The notes: generated by a model not told the origin, from the letters alone. A stretch of 64,000 nt of DNA from Meloidogyne chitwoodi (GCA_015183035.1 JACZZP010000009.1:62001-126000); one strand, 5' to 3'. Shown: positions 12,019 through 23,560, counted from the stretch's first letter. Numbers and translations are program-made.

Positions 12019-14403
12019 TTATCCCATTTGTTGTCCTGGTTGCGGAGCGTTTGAATAACCAATGAGTCCAAGGACAGGGTGCATAATTGGAAACCTATCT
12101 CCCTGCATTGCTGCTAAAACTGTGCCCATTGCGGGTGCCATTCGTGGTGGGGACTGATGTCCTGTGGGCAAACCTGTCTTCTGTGGATTGAAAATAATTT
12201 AAATTAAAAATATGCATTTAAAGGTAAAAGTCATAAATTTTTCAAAACACCTAAACCCAAAAAAATAAAAAAAATCAACATAAAAATCAAAAAATTCTTT
12301 CAGTACTTACATCACGTCTCATTGGAGAGTGTGGATTATAATGAGGTTGAGAATTATCAGATTGTTGCTGCCCAAAAGTTGTACGCCCGGAAGTAGATGC
12401 AGCAGATACAGAAGGAGCAGCAAAAGCAACTGCTCTCCCAGATAAATCTCCAACAGATGGAGCTATTGTAGTAACCCCAAACATTGGGGGAAAAGTTGGA
12501 AAAGTATGTGGAGGAAATGTATGAGTTGGAATAGTTGGAAAAGAGTGTGTTGGAAGTGTTGGGAAAGTATGGGTTGGAAGTGTAGGAAAAGTGTGAGGTG
12601 AAAGAGTTGGGAAGGAATGTTCAAGCATTGGAGGGAATGTATGTGGAGGTAAAGTTGGAAAAGTATGTGTAGGCAAAGACATTAATCCAAATAATGGATG
12701 TGGTGTTGAAGCAATCTGCTCATTTGATATTTGAGGAAAACTGCCACCACCACTGCTACTTTGCACTTGTGGAATTTGTTGTTGTTGTGGTAGTAATTGT
12801 TGTTGAATTTGTTGGCCCTGACTGTCTTGTGGCTTAAAATTTTAATAATATTACTTTTAAATTCACTACCTTTCAGGGTATTTTACCTGAAACACTTGTT
12901 CTTCTCTGCGAATATCTGGAATAAATTGAGAAGGTTGTTGTTGAGAGGAGAATTGTTGTTGTTGCTGTTGGAAGCCGGGTTGCTCAACTAATTGTTGTTG
13001 CTGCTGTAAATTTTGAACTTGCTGCTGGGGATTTAATTCTCCATCAATATTATTGCTAGGATTTGGGTTAATATATTGTTGTAAATTTCTAGTAGATGCA
13101 GGCATAATGCGTGGGTGAGGTGCTGCTATCCTTTCCTCTTTGCCTCCAGAAATTTCTGGAAATTTTTCAATTTTTTGCTTTTGATTTTGAAATTTTGGAT
13201 TTGTTTGTTGCTTTTTTCCTTCCTTAAAATATATAAAATTATTTTGGCACTTTTCTTGGGAAACTATTCTACCATTAATTTGTCAGTTACTTCTTTATTG
13301 CTAGCACCCGCCAAGACTTTGCTCACTTCTCCAGCAACATCCAAATCAACTGAAAAAGATGTGTGAAATTATAGTTAAAAATGTTCCTTTCAGGCTATAA
13401 TATGTTTTTCTCAGCTTATGATATGTTCCTCTCAGCTTATGATATGTTCCTCTCAGCCTATAATATGTTCCTCTCAGCTTATGATATGTTCCTCTCAGCC
13501 TATAATATGTTCCTCTCAGCTTATGATATGTTCCTCTCAGCCTATACTATGTTCCTCTCAGCTTATGATATGTTCCTCTCAGCCTATAATATGTTCCTCT
13601 CAGCTTATAATATGTTCCCCTAACTATTAACTTACATTCAACTTCTGTTTCAGGCGGGTCTGGTAAACAATTCATTCTTCTCACCGTCACCTAAAATAAA
13701 CTTTTATTTTTTGCATCTTTACACTCAAAATTACCTCATATGAAATTTTAGTTCCTTCAGGGCCTTCCCCATGTTTAACAATTTTTCTAACATTAGCAAT
13801 CACATCAAAAGAAATTTGGCGTCCAGCACGTACAACCTCTCCTCCAGTAATGGCTTCACCTGGGCCTATGCTTGTTGAACCAACTTCTTGAGAGAAGCGA
13901 AGTCCTTCAAATGTGCAGCATTGTAGAATTAGTCTAATTTTTTTAATTTAATTTTCAATCAAAAATATTAATTTACGGCTGTCTGGGGTGATCAATGTAT
14001 TCAATCCCTCCAACCCATTGATTGCGACGAGGGCACGAAAGTTCGTTGAACTGACCAGAGCAATTCTAGTTAAATTAGTGTGTAAGTTTCAAGTCATTTA
14101 TCAACTTACTGCAACTATTTTTGGCCCAGAAGGATATCTATAGCGCTTCACTGCCCTATCCCCTTCGCGAAAGAACCCATCAGATTGGCCATTAGCATCT
14201 GTCAGAAATTGACTATCTTCTTGAAATTCTCCATTCTCATCCAATGCGGAAATTACGCAACTTGGTTGAGCACAGCCTAAAACTGGGGCTCCATTAGGTA
14301 GTATTTCCAGACTATAAGGAACGCCTGATTTGCCACAAAATGATGAAAATACAGTTTTGGAAATAGTAAAGGCAATAAAAATTTTAAAAATTATTTGATT
14401 CAT
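12019..14403 (-). CDS. Warthog-family hedgehog-related secreted protein without Hog domain
   Basis: Minus-strand, from ATG 14403 to TAA at 12019-12021. Exon 1 encodes a hydrophobic signal peptide followed by the Wart module: CGKSGVPYSLEILPNG, CAQPSC, then NGQSDGFFREGD. In-phase exons add CPRRNQWVGGIEYIDHP, CCTFEGLRFSQEVG, GPGEAITGGEV, GRQISFDVIANVRK and TVRRMNCLPDPPE. This pattern is that of nematode warthog (WRT) proteins, secreted cuticle/epidermis-associated relatives of hedgehog. After the Wart module the chain becomes Gln-rich (about 12880-13100) and then Pro/Thr/Phe-rich, with repeated THTFPTLP units (about 12490-12680). No self-cleaving Hint/Hog domain is seen before the stop, so this is the Hog-less type. 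A CGACAG sequence immediately before AAAATG may be a trans-splice acceptor. An intron carries the tandem array at 13381-13620. I cannot say which wrt paralogue it is. Confidence 0.85.
13381..13620. repeat. 21-bp minisatellite in warthog intron, alternating as 42-bp dimers
   Basis: About eleven copies of a 21-bp unit containing ATATGTTCCTCTCAGC. Two variants alternate (AGCTTATGAT and AGCCTATAAT), giving a 42-bp higher-order period. The array lies between coding exons of the warthog gene; the apparent plus-strand frame through it is a by-product of the period being divisible by three. Confidence 0.9.
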
Positions 14404-15057
14404 TTTCTGTCGAAAAATTTAAAAATGATCAAAAAAATAAATCAATGAAGAGAAAAAAGACTTTTCCGCCAATTTTGTTCGATCCGTCTTTGAGCAATAA
14501 TTATATTATTTCTCGCCACTTTTCCTTTTCTTTCATTAATGTGTGAAAAGAAAGAGACTTTTTTCTCATTAGCCTAAATCCACTTTTATTTTTTTTAGCC
14601 CTGCGGCAAAAAAAAATTTCGCCAACTAACGCGATTTTTTTTACTTTTCTTTTAATATCTATTCAATATCTTGAAAATATGTACCAAATTTACAAAAATA
14701 AAATTAAAGAAAAGAAAATTGAAAGGAAAATAATAAAATAAAATTTTAATGACCTGATATTATACAAAAGCTTTAATTTCTATTAGATTAGTTTACAGTT
14801 GAATCTCGTTATAAGGACACAGATTTAGGGGAACAATATATACAAGAACTGAGTTAAAACGGAGATTAGTGATACATAGGATATAATGAAACCTCACAGT
14901 CTGGGGTCCAGTTTTGGAGTCGTTCCAGTTCCAGAAATTTGGTAGTTCCGTAGTTCCAGTTCCGGAACTGGAACTTTCCCATCCTGGTCACAGGTGATTG
15001 TTCGCTTATGGGTATCCATATAATGAGATTTTACTGTAAATGAAATTTAATTAGTAT
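14404..15057. other. Intergenic region upstream of warthog, with repeat and perfect palindrome
   Basis: 654 bp between the DB gene's stop and the warthog start. It holds CTCGTTATAAGGACAC near 14806 (a member of the dispersed GTTATAAGG family) and a perfect 22-bp palindrome at 14953-14974 made of GTTCCAGTTCC and its mirror image, within a local cluster of GTTCC units. Any warthog promoter should lie here. Confidence 0.6.
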
Positions 15058-17676
15058 TTAATTTTCAAGTCCAGAATGATGGCATTCTAAAATTGGCTGT
15101 ATAAGTGTTGAACAAATTAAATGTTGTAATCCTAAAAGTACAAGTTTTTCACCAGTACAAAACACCTCGCATTGTGGAGCACTTTTTTGAGTTATATTTC
15201 TATGCTTGCAGCAGCTTAGGTTGTTTTTGCCTTGAGAAGCGCATTCCAAAAACTATAAAAAATTTAAAATATTTTTATTTAATTAATATTTTCCCTTTAA
15301 ATTCACCCAACATTTAAAAAATACTTACAGGGCTAATATTTAAAAGTCCACATTGTCCCTTTTCAAAAGCCATTTTAATTTCTTCTCTGCTAGTATCATA
15401 TCTACATAAAGGAAGGCATCCAACTGGCATTGATCTTTTAATACAACATTCATGTAATTGAGCATTTGCCTTTTCAAGAGGAACACAAGGAATAAATTTA
15501 GGAGGGGTTGAACATTGCTCAGGCTGTTCTGTGGATGTTGGAATTAATTTTGGGGATTTTTCTGAAGGTTTAGAGGTTCCGTTGTTTTTATTTTTGAGGT
15601 TTTTAATAGCTATAACGAAAGAACGAAGCAAATCTTTGTTTGTAGAAAGACGGGACACTAGAGTATCAATTTCTTAAAATAAAAAAATTTTAAAAATTTT
15701 TTTTAATTATTAAATTTTAAAATAAATCTAATAATGAGGTTAAAAAGAAAAATCGGAATAAAATAAAAATTGAAATTCTAACCTTCTCCTGAACCTCCTA
15801 AACGCTCTTCAGATAAATCAACGTTGCTTTTATTCCCTTGTGAAAATTCCAACTTTGAAGATTCCCTGGGAATGCTAGGCTTAATTTTAAAACTCCATAG
15901 TTGATTAGATGGTGGTGGTGGAAATTCAGAAAAATTTTTTGGAGGTAATTTAGGAGGCAATAGTTCAGTTAATGTAGTTCGAGGTTGATGAGGCTCCACA
16001 ACTGAAGGATACGAAAAAAATTGTTAATTATTTTCCACTAAATCAAAAAAATATTTTACCTTCACTTATCCCAGCCAATTGTTCATTTTCCTTCTCTTCT
16101 TTATCTTCCTCTTCCTTATTTATACCAATCTCTTCCAACTCGCGCATTAATTCTTTTGGCTTTAATGGACCTTTTTTAACATTAATTCCTTTCCTACTTG
16201 CTATTCCGTCAATAGCACCTCTTTCAGATTTAATCACTTTTTCTTCACTATTTCCAACTTTTTCAAGTGCAGAATCTATTGATGCGGCAAACTTTTCTTT
16301 GCTTTTGGTAGTTGAGGTTTCATGACTGAAATTTTTTAAAATAATTTTTTGGTTAAGAGTAGTTGCAAATTCTAACAATACAAGCACAGTTGCACTTACG
16401 GTATTAAAGTCGGAAAAGTTGTTGATTCAACTTTTGCAGGTTCTACGCGTGTTTGTTCTGTATCAACTAAAGAGTCAAAATCCTCAATGGGAACAGGAGT
16501 TCCCTTAGCATTTGGAGAATCCGGAGGAGGCAAAATTAGTTGAAAAGGAGGTTCAAAGTTTGGAATAACTAAAAATAAAATGTTGGTATATTATTAAACT
16601 TTCAGGAAATGTTTGCAACAATAAAAACATTTATTTTCCGGAAAGTATTTATCAAATTTTTGTTTCTTTATAAAACCTTCAGGAAAATGTTTGCAACAAT
16701 AAAAACATTTTCCGGAAAGTATTTATCAAATTTTTGTTTTGTTTCTTTATAAAACTTTCAGGAAAATGTTTGCATCAATAAAAACATTTTCCGGAAAGTA
16801 TTTATCAAATTTTTGTTTTGTTTCTTTATAAAACTTTCAGGAAAATGTTTGCATCAATAAAAACATTTATTTTCCGGAAAGTATTTATTAAAGTTTTGTT
16901 TCTTTATAAAACTCAGGAAATGAAATAAACAAATTTAGGGTTATTTCATTAGACAAAGGCAGAGAGCGCAGAGTAGGTTATCTTTCCCTATAATGTACAC
17001 TTTCTTTTGGCTTTAAGTGATTACGGGGCTGCTGCAATTTTTATCATCTTCCTTTCCGTTTTATTTTTCAAAAATAATCATTGTGGACTTTTTTGGATCA
17101 AATTAAAAATACTTTAGTCCCATAGAGTTTTTTCTCAAAATTTTTTTTTCCAAACAACTCCTTAAATTTAATACTACCAATTCTGAACACCCACAGCTTT
17201 GTCCTTGTTCATTCCTTCTTGCAGTTTTCCCAACTTTTTCAAAGCTACGAAATTCTTCAGTTGTGGGACCTTTACCTCCAAATTTAATAAAAGTTTCTTC
17301 CGGATTAGGTTGATTGACATTTGGATAATCTATTGAGCCTCCAAAAGAAGTTGCTGACGAGGGAATAGCGGGGAGAGGTGGGGGAAATTTCTAAAAATAT
17401 GAAAAAATAATCTAAATTCTGTTAAATTAATTTTACCGTAGGAATCTGAGAATTAGATGACGGAAAAGCGGCGCTAAGACAGGAGGCAGTGGATGTTGGA
17501 AAAGATGAACAAAGGTTAGCACAATTATTTCTAATTCGATTTGAGCAGCAAAAACTTGAAGGAATTCTGTGACAGTCTAATTGAACTTTTGAAAGTTCTG
17601 GTGCTGGTGGCATTGACATACACTTCCAAATAAATAGAATAAAGGTAAAGAAGGAAAATAAAGTGTGAAATAACAT
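15058..17676 (-). CDS. Secreted DB-module protein
   Basis: Minus-strand gene from ATG 17676 to the stop at 15058-15060. It opens with a strong hydrophobic signal peptide, then CHRIPSSFCCSNRIRNNC, a small cysteine motif. Following exons are Pro/Ser/Glu-rich and low in complexity (17395-17185, 16570-16400, 16330-16060, 15999-15780). The final two exons encode the DB module (nematode PF01682-type): FIPCVPLEKANAQLHECC, GCLPLCRYD, then LECASQGKNNLSCC and CEVFCTG. DB domains are found in secreted nematode proteins of unknown biochemical function; spacing of paired cysteines suggests disulphide bonding outside the cell. TTTTTTAG seven bases before the ATG is a candidate trans-splice acceptor. An intron holds the repeat at 16590-16925. 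Some internal borders are by-eye choices. Confidence 0.8.
16590..16925. repeat. Four-copy 76-80 bp intronic tandem repeat with internal stem-loop
   Basis: Copies begin near 16596, 16672, 16751 and 16831, with a partial fifth. Each contains AGGAAAATGTTT and its complement AAACATTTTCC separated by about 10 bp, so each unit can fold as a hairpin. It sits in an intron of the DB-module gene. Confidence 0.85.
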
Positions 17677-17744
17677 TAAATACCTAAAAAATTTAAATAA
17701 TAGTAACAGGAAAGGATGAGACTATAAGGACACCTTCAAAATAT

Positions 17745-17860
17745 AAAGAAAAATCGGTTATGAGCCGTTCACTTTGGGTGTTCTTATAACGGGATTCATC
17801 CCCTTTGGGTGTTCCTACAACGGAATTATCCTCTTTAGGTGTTCTTATAACGGGAGTAAT
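17745..17860. repeat. Three-copy CTTATAACGGGA cluster
   Basis: Three closely spaced copies of a unit of about 38 bp reading TTTGGGTGTTCTTATAACGG with small changes. It is one cluster of a motif family scattered through the window (also near 9700, 14806, 23865, 39960-40100, 40395 and 44580-44820). Confidence 0.75.
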
Positions 17861-19459
17861 TTTCCCTGTTAGTCAAAAAATAAAATAGAAATATCTGATG
17901 ACACATATTTAATTTGATTACATAAAAGAATGTACAAAAAAATAGCTCGGTTCAGATCGATTATATTTTTATTATTCGTGAAAAATGGCCTTGGTTTTCA
18001 AAAAAGCTCTCTTCTAGGCGAAGGCCGGTTTGGTTTATTTTATTTATATTTTTTGAGAGTTGATTGACGCAAAAACGAGGGAAGGTATATGGAATGGTTA
18101 AACAAAGAAAAAGGAGAAGCGGGGAAGCGCAAGGATGACTCATATTGCCTAAGGGCATTATGCCGTATATAGAGGAATAATTAAAATGATGGGAAATTTT
18201 TTTAATATTTTAATGAATTTTGCCTCCAATTTGAATAAAAATCAAATAATATTAAAATTATCAAGGTCAATGCCCTTAAAAAATTTATAAAAATTATTTT
18301 TTATTCATTTTTTCTTTTTATTTTTATTTTTTACCTCACTTCCCTTTAATGTCTACAAGTAAAAAATTCAGTTTCCGGTTGTAGAGTGACAAGCACTTAC
18401 TTATTCGTTTAGCAACTGTGAGAAAAAATGTTTTAGTTCATTCCTGAGCAAATATTGGCATACAGGGAAGGGTTCACTTCTTTCCCCTTATGCTGTGAAT
18501 AAAAAATAAAAAGAAAATAAAAAAATAAAATAAAAAATACAAAATCTTCCTCCTTCCATTTAATTTATTTTTTATTTTATTTTTCCTTTTTTAAATTTAA
18601 TTTAAGTGCGCGCAAATTTAAATTTATTGAGTGGCAGCTTATGGAGAAAATTTGCTGAATAGAAGAAATTAACCCAATTTTATTTTGAAAAATTAAAACT
18701 TATTCAAAACTAAACAAATTCATTTATATATATTATCCACTCAATTTTCCTTTCCCTTTTTAATAAAATTATTAAAAAATAAAAAATATTTTTTTCAACT
18801 TTGTTGCCATTTACTACTACTATTTACCCAAAAATTGAAAAAAAACATTTCATTTTTTAATAACCACAAATTGAAGTTGTATTAATATTTTTAACGGTTG
18901 GGCGATTTTTTACAACTAAATGTAAAGCTAAAAGTCCCCAATAAAATTCATAAAGAATTTTTTTTTAACTTTTGTGTGTCCATTCTCTTAGTAAAAAAAA
19001 GTCTTTCTCGGTCTTTTCGGCATTTTCATCCATTGAATAAATTTTTTTTCATTTAAAACTGCTTTTCCTTACCTTTTTTAGGTTGACTTTTTATTTAAAA
19101 AGGTTCTTCCTCCCCCAAAGCAATTAATTTTGGCATTTTGGCCCCTTTATTTTTATTATTCATTAAAAATTATTTTTCTTTTAGTTTTTAAATTTTAGAC
19201 TTTTTTCTACTAAAATTATTAATTTTATTCAAAAAAAATTTTTAACTACTCGATTACTGCAACTTAAAGTAGAACTTAATTTATAACAAGCTGGCAGCCT
19301 GGTTGGTCTCACGTGTTTTGTTCAAATCCTTGTAAGTGATTTTATACATGAAACGATTTTTTGATGTTTTAGTATCTTTGGGGGCAAATCATAGTTTATT
19401 TTAATTAAATTATTGTTCCCTTTACGCCCCCTATCTGAGTCCTGGAAATTATATCTTAG

Positions 19460-19670
19460 ATTATATATGCCCTGAGGCTATAAAGTAAATGCCCTGAGGC
19501 TATAAGTAAATGCCCTGAGGTATAAAGTAAATGCCCTGAGGCTATAAAGTAAATGCCCTGAGGCTATAAAGTAAATGCCCTGAGGCTATAATAAATTAAA
19601 TGACCCAAGCTATAATACATAAATGCCCCGAGGCTACAAAGTAAATGCCCTCAGGCTATAATATTTTTAC
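19460..19670. repeat. 22-bp minisatellite (ATGCCCTGAGGCTATAAAG)
   Basis: About eight to nine copies of a unit of about 22 bp containing ATGCCCTGAGGCTATAAAG, degenerating at the right end; a single related copy occurs near 19947. CCCTGAGG is close to palindromic. Intergenic. Confidence 0.9.
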
Positions 19671-20980
19671 TTACGAATATTAAAATAATTAACAGCCAAT
19701 ATATTTAACAATAGTTACCTTCATTATATTCTTATTTTACCCTTTTTAGATTTCTATTACAATTTTTACGATCAATCTTAACAAAGCATCTTCCCCCTTA
19801 CTTTTTCACCCTTGGGAAAAAAGCTTTTTTTCTTATTCTTTTTTGTTTTATCTTCAAATCCTTTAAAAACCTTTTTTCCAAGTCCAATCAATTCGGCATT
19901 TAATAGTCCCGCCTTCTAAAAACATTGAAAAAGAACACAAAAAGTAAATACCCTGAGGCAATAATTTTTTTATTTTTTGAACTTTTTTAAAAAATTTTCT
20001 GTTTAAAATATTTACGATAACAACAAATCTTTAATATTTATTTAAGCAAAAGTCGAAGTGTAAAAAAACATTTTGCCTAAAAAAAATTTTCTCTAAAGTA
20101 CCTAAAAACCTATTTATTTAACTTTTCTTTCCTTTTCTTTTTCGCCGTAAAAACAAAAAGGAAAAATATTTTTCATTAATTTAAAATTCATCAAACAAGA
20201 AAAATGTCAGTCAATTTAGCCATTAAAATTAAAAGCTTCTTTGAGTTTTTTGATTATTAAAATTAATGAAAAAAAAAACTTTTTTTGAATATCCAAAAAA
20301 TGAAAAAAAAAAACTTTTTTTAAGTTATAAAAGCTACAACTTTTTTTACTTTAGCTTTTTAGTTCCAAAAACATATTTCACTTAACTTTTTGTTGCCTTT
20401 TTCTTCTTCCTTTTTTAACTTATCTTTAAGAAGAACTCTCAAAATAATTTTAAGATGGTCCAAAAGATCAACCTAAAAATTTTCCCAAATGTCAACAAAT
20501 AAATGATCAACCTTCTCATTCAATTAAAGTCGTTTTCGATAAATAATGTCGCAAAAATAGATGTCTTTTATTAAAACACAATCAGCTGTCAATAGTGACA
20601 TTTGTCGATTGACATTAGTGCCACTTGAGTTTAGAAGAAAAAATTTTGAATGTTGATATTTTGGGTTTAAGCTTAAGCTAGGTTTAAGTAAGCAAATTTA
20701 ATTTTGTTTTAGCATGTCCACGGTCTCTCCCTTCACATCACTTTTTCCTTTCCCCTTACTTTGGCTTTACTTTTCCCCTTCCTTTACTTCTTCTCGGTGT
20801 TCTTTCAATGTTTTCCCTCATTTTCCATCCCATTAAATGTGTGGCAATTTCCAATTTGCCTTTAACGGGTTCTTCTCCTTTCTTAAAACTCATTTAAATT
20901 CTGAAAAAAACTTTGAGTAAATATAAACTGTTTTTTATACCAAGTTTTAGCATATATACCTAAAGTCAATCTAAGTCGTG

Positions 20981-21271
20981 TAACTCAATAATAAAAAAAT
21001 ATTAAAAAATGAATTTGATATCATTCGATAGAGAATTAAATTCTCTATAATAAAAAATATAAATCAAAATTTTTAATAATTTTTCTATAAAGTTATTGGC
21101 TGAAAACACGGAAAATTGCACATAATGTACTTTATCATGTCTGTAATTTTTCAACTTTTTTTCATGAAATATCATAAAAAATTTTTTATTTTAGTACTAT
21201 TTTGTAGAGAATTTAATTCTCTATCGAATGATATCAAATTCAATTTTACAATATTTTTTATTATTGAGTTA
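20981..21271. mobile_element. Foldback (MITE-like) element, CATTCGATAGAG family, best copy
   Basis: The left arm (20981 to about 21050) and right arm (about 21205-21271) are inverted copies of each other, both containing ATTCGATAGAGAATTAAATT and the flanking AACTCAATAATA. A loop of about 150 bp separates them. The core recurs at several other places in the window, which argues for a dispersed non-autonomous element rather than a chance hairpin. No coding potential. Confidence 0.75.
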
Positions 21272-22364
21272 TTAGCTTTTTAGTCAGTTGTGTCAATAAT
21301 GAGAAAATAATTTTCCTCTCTTAATTTTACCCTTTTTGCCCATATTTTTTATTATTTAATATATTTTTTATTATTATTTTGATTCTTTTTTTTTTCGTTT
21401 TTCTACTTATTTCCGTCAACTCCCTCATATTGTCAACATCCATTCCCTCAAATTCATCCTAAACCACTTCCTTTGCTTTAAGGGATCTTTGTCATCTTTT
21501 GTTGCTAATTGCCACTTTTTGTGCTATTCATAACCCAAAAAGCCCTTTTCTTCGATTTTGCCAGAAATTTGGATCAATGCAAAACTTTGAGTCACCGCAA
21601 AAGCAAAAAATGGCCTTTATCTAAAGACTCTCTCCTTAATTGGTTTTCCCGCGGGAAATGGCTCTGCTGCTGCAAGCTAAGAAGAGAGCCACTTGTTTTT
21701 ACTCTCTTTAAAATACTTTGAAATGCATAAAACTGAAGAAAAAAAATTTTGAGACCTTAAAAAAATTCCAAATTTTTGGACAAAATGTCAATATTGGATA
21801 AATTGTCCATAAATTAAATTTTTGAAAAAATATTTTTTTTTTAGTTTATTTCCCACGTTGGTGCCTTTGCATGATTTCATTTCATTTTTCTTTAATTTTT
21901 CTTTTTTTACTCAGAACTATCAAATTTCCCTAAGGCCCAATTTAGAGGACAATGCAGTACATTACTACTATGTTATACATATTTAATTTAAATTTATATT
22001 TATTTTCCTTCTTAAAAAATACTTAAAAACAAGGTTATTCTTGTTAAAAAAAATATATGTAAAAAATTGGTAATTTTTTTGTCAAAAAATTTTTTATTTT
22101 GTTCTGTTTAACCCTATGGATCGTTTATGTATAAGTTAACGTTCTCTCAACCCTTCAAAATTCCACAAAATTTAAATTTTTAAATGTTTTTAGTACTGCT
22201 CAGAACTCGTAATAAATGCTCTTTCTTATTTAAAAAAAAAAATCAAAAAATCCGTTCCGAAAAAGATCCGTACCGAAACGACAACCCCTTATATGTAACA
22301 TATTATTCTTCTACATTTTTATTTTTGATCAACATAAATTTTCTTTTATTTTTTAATTTTATTT

Positions 22365-22954
22365 GGTACTTGTATGCTTATAGCGGACCCCTTCCTTTTC
22401 ACTGCTGCGCCTTTTTTCACTGCGCCGAAAAAATACTCTAGACTGCCTTTGATTGATATTGCCCCAAGAAAACTTTGATGTGTAAAGGCATGTTAGCATT
22501 ACTTTGTATTTGTGCCATAATTTGTAAAAAGATAAAAAATTATTAAAATGAACTATGATCAATTAATACGACATATTGATGAACTTGGAATTGGTAATCA
22601 AGAATTAGGCAGCATTAGATTTTTTCAACGACGTAGAATTTTGCATCAAGAGCGTAATTGTGAGAAATGTGGGACAAGAATGCGAATGTCATCTAACCGA
22701 GGATCTTACATATGGTGTTGTAACGGCGAATATCAACAATTCTGTTTTTGATGCTATTTTGAATGGGATTAACAAATTTATACCTCCTTTTTAATTTGTT
22801 GTTTTATTTTTTTTATAAATTTATAAATACATATTTACACATCAAAGTTTTCTTGGGGCAATATCAATCAAAGGCAGTCTAGAGTATTTTTTCGGCGCAG
22901 TGAAAAAAGGCGCAGCAGTGAAAAGGAAGGGGTCCGCTATAGCATACAAATACC
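22365..22954. mobile_element. Merlin-type DNA transposon derivative with 8-bp target duplication
   Basis: A 590-bp element with nearly perfect terminal inverted repeats of about 110 bp: the left end reads GGTACTTGTATGC and the right end complement GGTATTTGTATGC, both followed by TATAGCGGACCCC. The repeats are flanked by identical TTTTATTT octamers (22357-22364 and 22955-22962), as expected for a Merlin/IS1016-like element that makes 8-9 bp duplications. The loop carries a 67-residue frame with a zinc ribbon (listed separately). The rest of a transposase (the DDE catalytic part) is missing, so the copy is non-autonomous. The high similarity of the two arms suggests recent insertion or strong constraint. 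Confidence 0.8.
22548..22751 (+). CDS. Truncated Merlin/IS1595-type transposase N-terminus with zinc ribbon
   Basis: 67-residue open frame with an ATG start, lying exactly between the inverted repeats of the Merlin-like element. It contains a four-cysteine-type ribbon region, CEKCGTRMRM, then SYIWCCN, resembling the zinc-binding start of Merlin transposases (Cys-x2-Cys-Gly, Met, then Trp-x-Cys). Upstream is a helix-like Asp/Glu/Ile stretch. The frame ends shortly after the ribbon, so the DDE catalytic triad is absent. It could be a remnant, or a small retained DNA-binding peptide able to compete for the ends; the sequence alone cannot tell. Confidence 0.6.
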   Translation: MNYDQLIRHIDELGIGNQELGSIRFFQRRRILHQERNCEKCGTRMRMSSNRGSYIWCCNGEYQQFCF

Positions 22955-23560
22955 TTTTATTTAAATAAGCTAAAAATATTTATTTTCTGCTCATCTGTCA
23001 ATTATCCCCTTCACAAAAAATTTTTTTTTGACACCGAAACTTAATTCTTTAAAGCTTCGCATTTATTTTTTTCTCATTTTATGCATGTTTTTATTTTATT
23101 TTTATTTATTTTTTAAAAACCTTATGTTGTCCATCTGTCATTAATGAAGAAAACATTTATTTAAAGACTTTGTGTCAGTCACTTTTTTCATTTTATTTTC
23201 TGGCAAACAATCAAACATTCAAATGACCATTTTAAGTTTTATTAAATTAAAAAATTCATATTGTGTATTTATTAAAGTTTAATTTAATGCTCTTTTCAGT
23301 AATGCGCACAAGTCCGCAATTTTTTATCCGCAAATTTTTATCCGCAAATTTCCCACCAAACTACCTAATTCTTTTTTAATATTAAAGAAATTTACTTTGG
23401 CACAGATTTATTATCCGGAAATAATATTTTATTATTAAAACATCTTTGTATTTTTAATATAAATTTTTTTCTCGTGAGTATGGTTAAGAGAAGAGAATTT
23501 AATCGTTAAACTCCCCCAAATATAAAAAATTTTAACTTAATTTTTTCAATTAAAATTCCA

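Larger units (their letters stand above)
17677..20713. other. AT-rich intergenic interval with repeats
   Basis: About 3 kb between the divergent DB gene and the plus-strand region. Besides the two repeat arrays listed separately (17745-17860 and 19460-19670) I see only homopolymer-rich DNA and no supported exon. Confidence 0.6.

Noticed and set aside
13381..13630. Plus-strand frames of LSAYDMF-type repeats
   Set aside because: They are produced by the 21-bp minisatellite inside a warthog intron on the opposite strand.
19285..19335. tRNA-like boxes (GGTTGGTCTCACG and GTTCAAATCC)
   Set aside because: The two boxes are too close for a complete tRNA and no arms can be paired.
21509..21721. 70-residue plus-strand frame with a Cys-rich end
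   Set aside because: No family, splice partner or signal could be seen; composition is close to the surrounding DNA.
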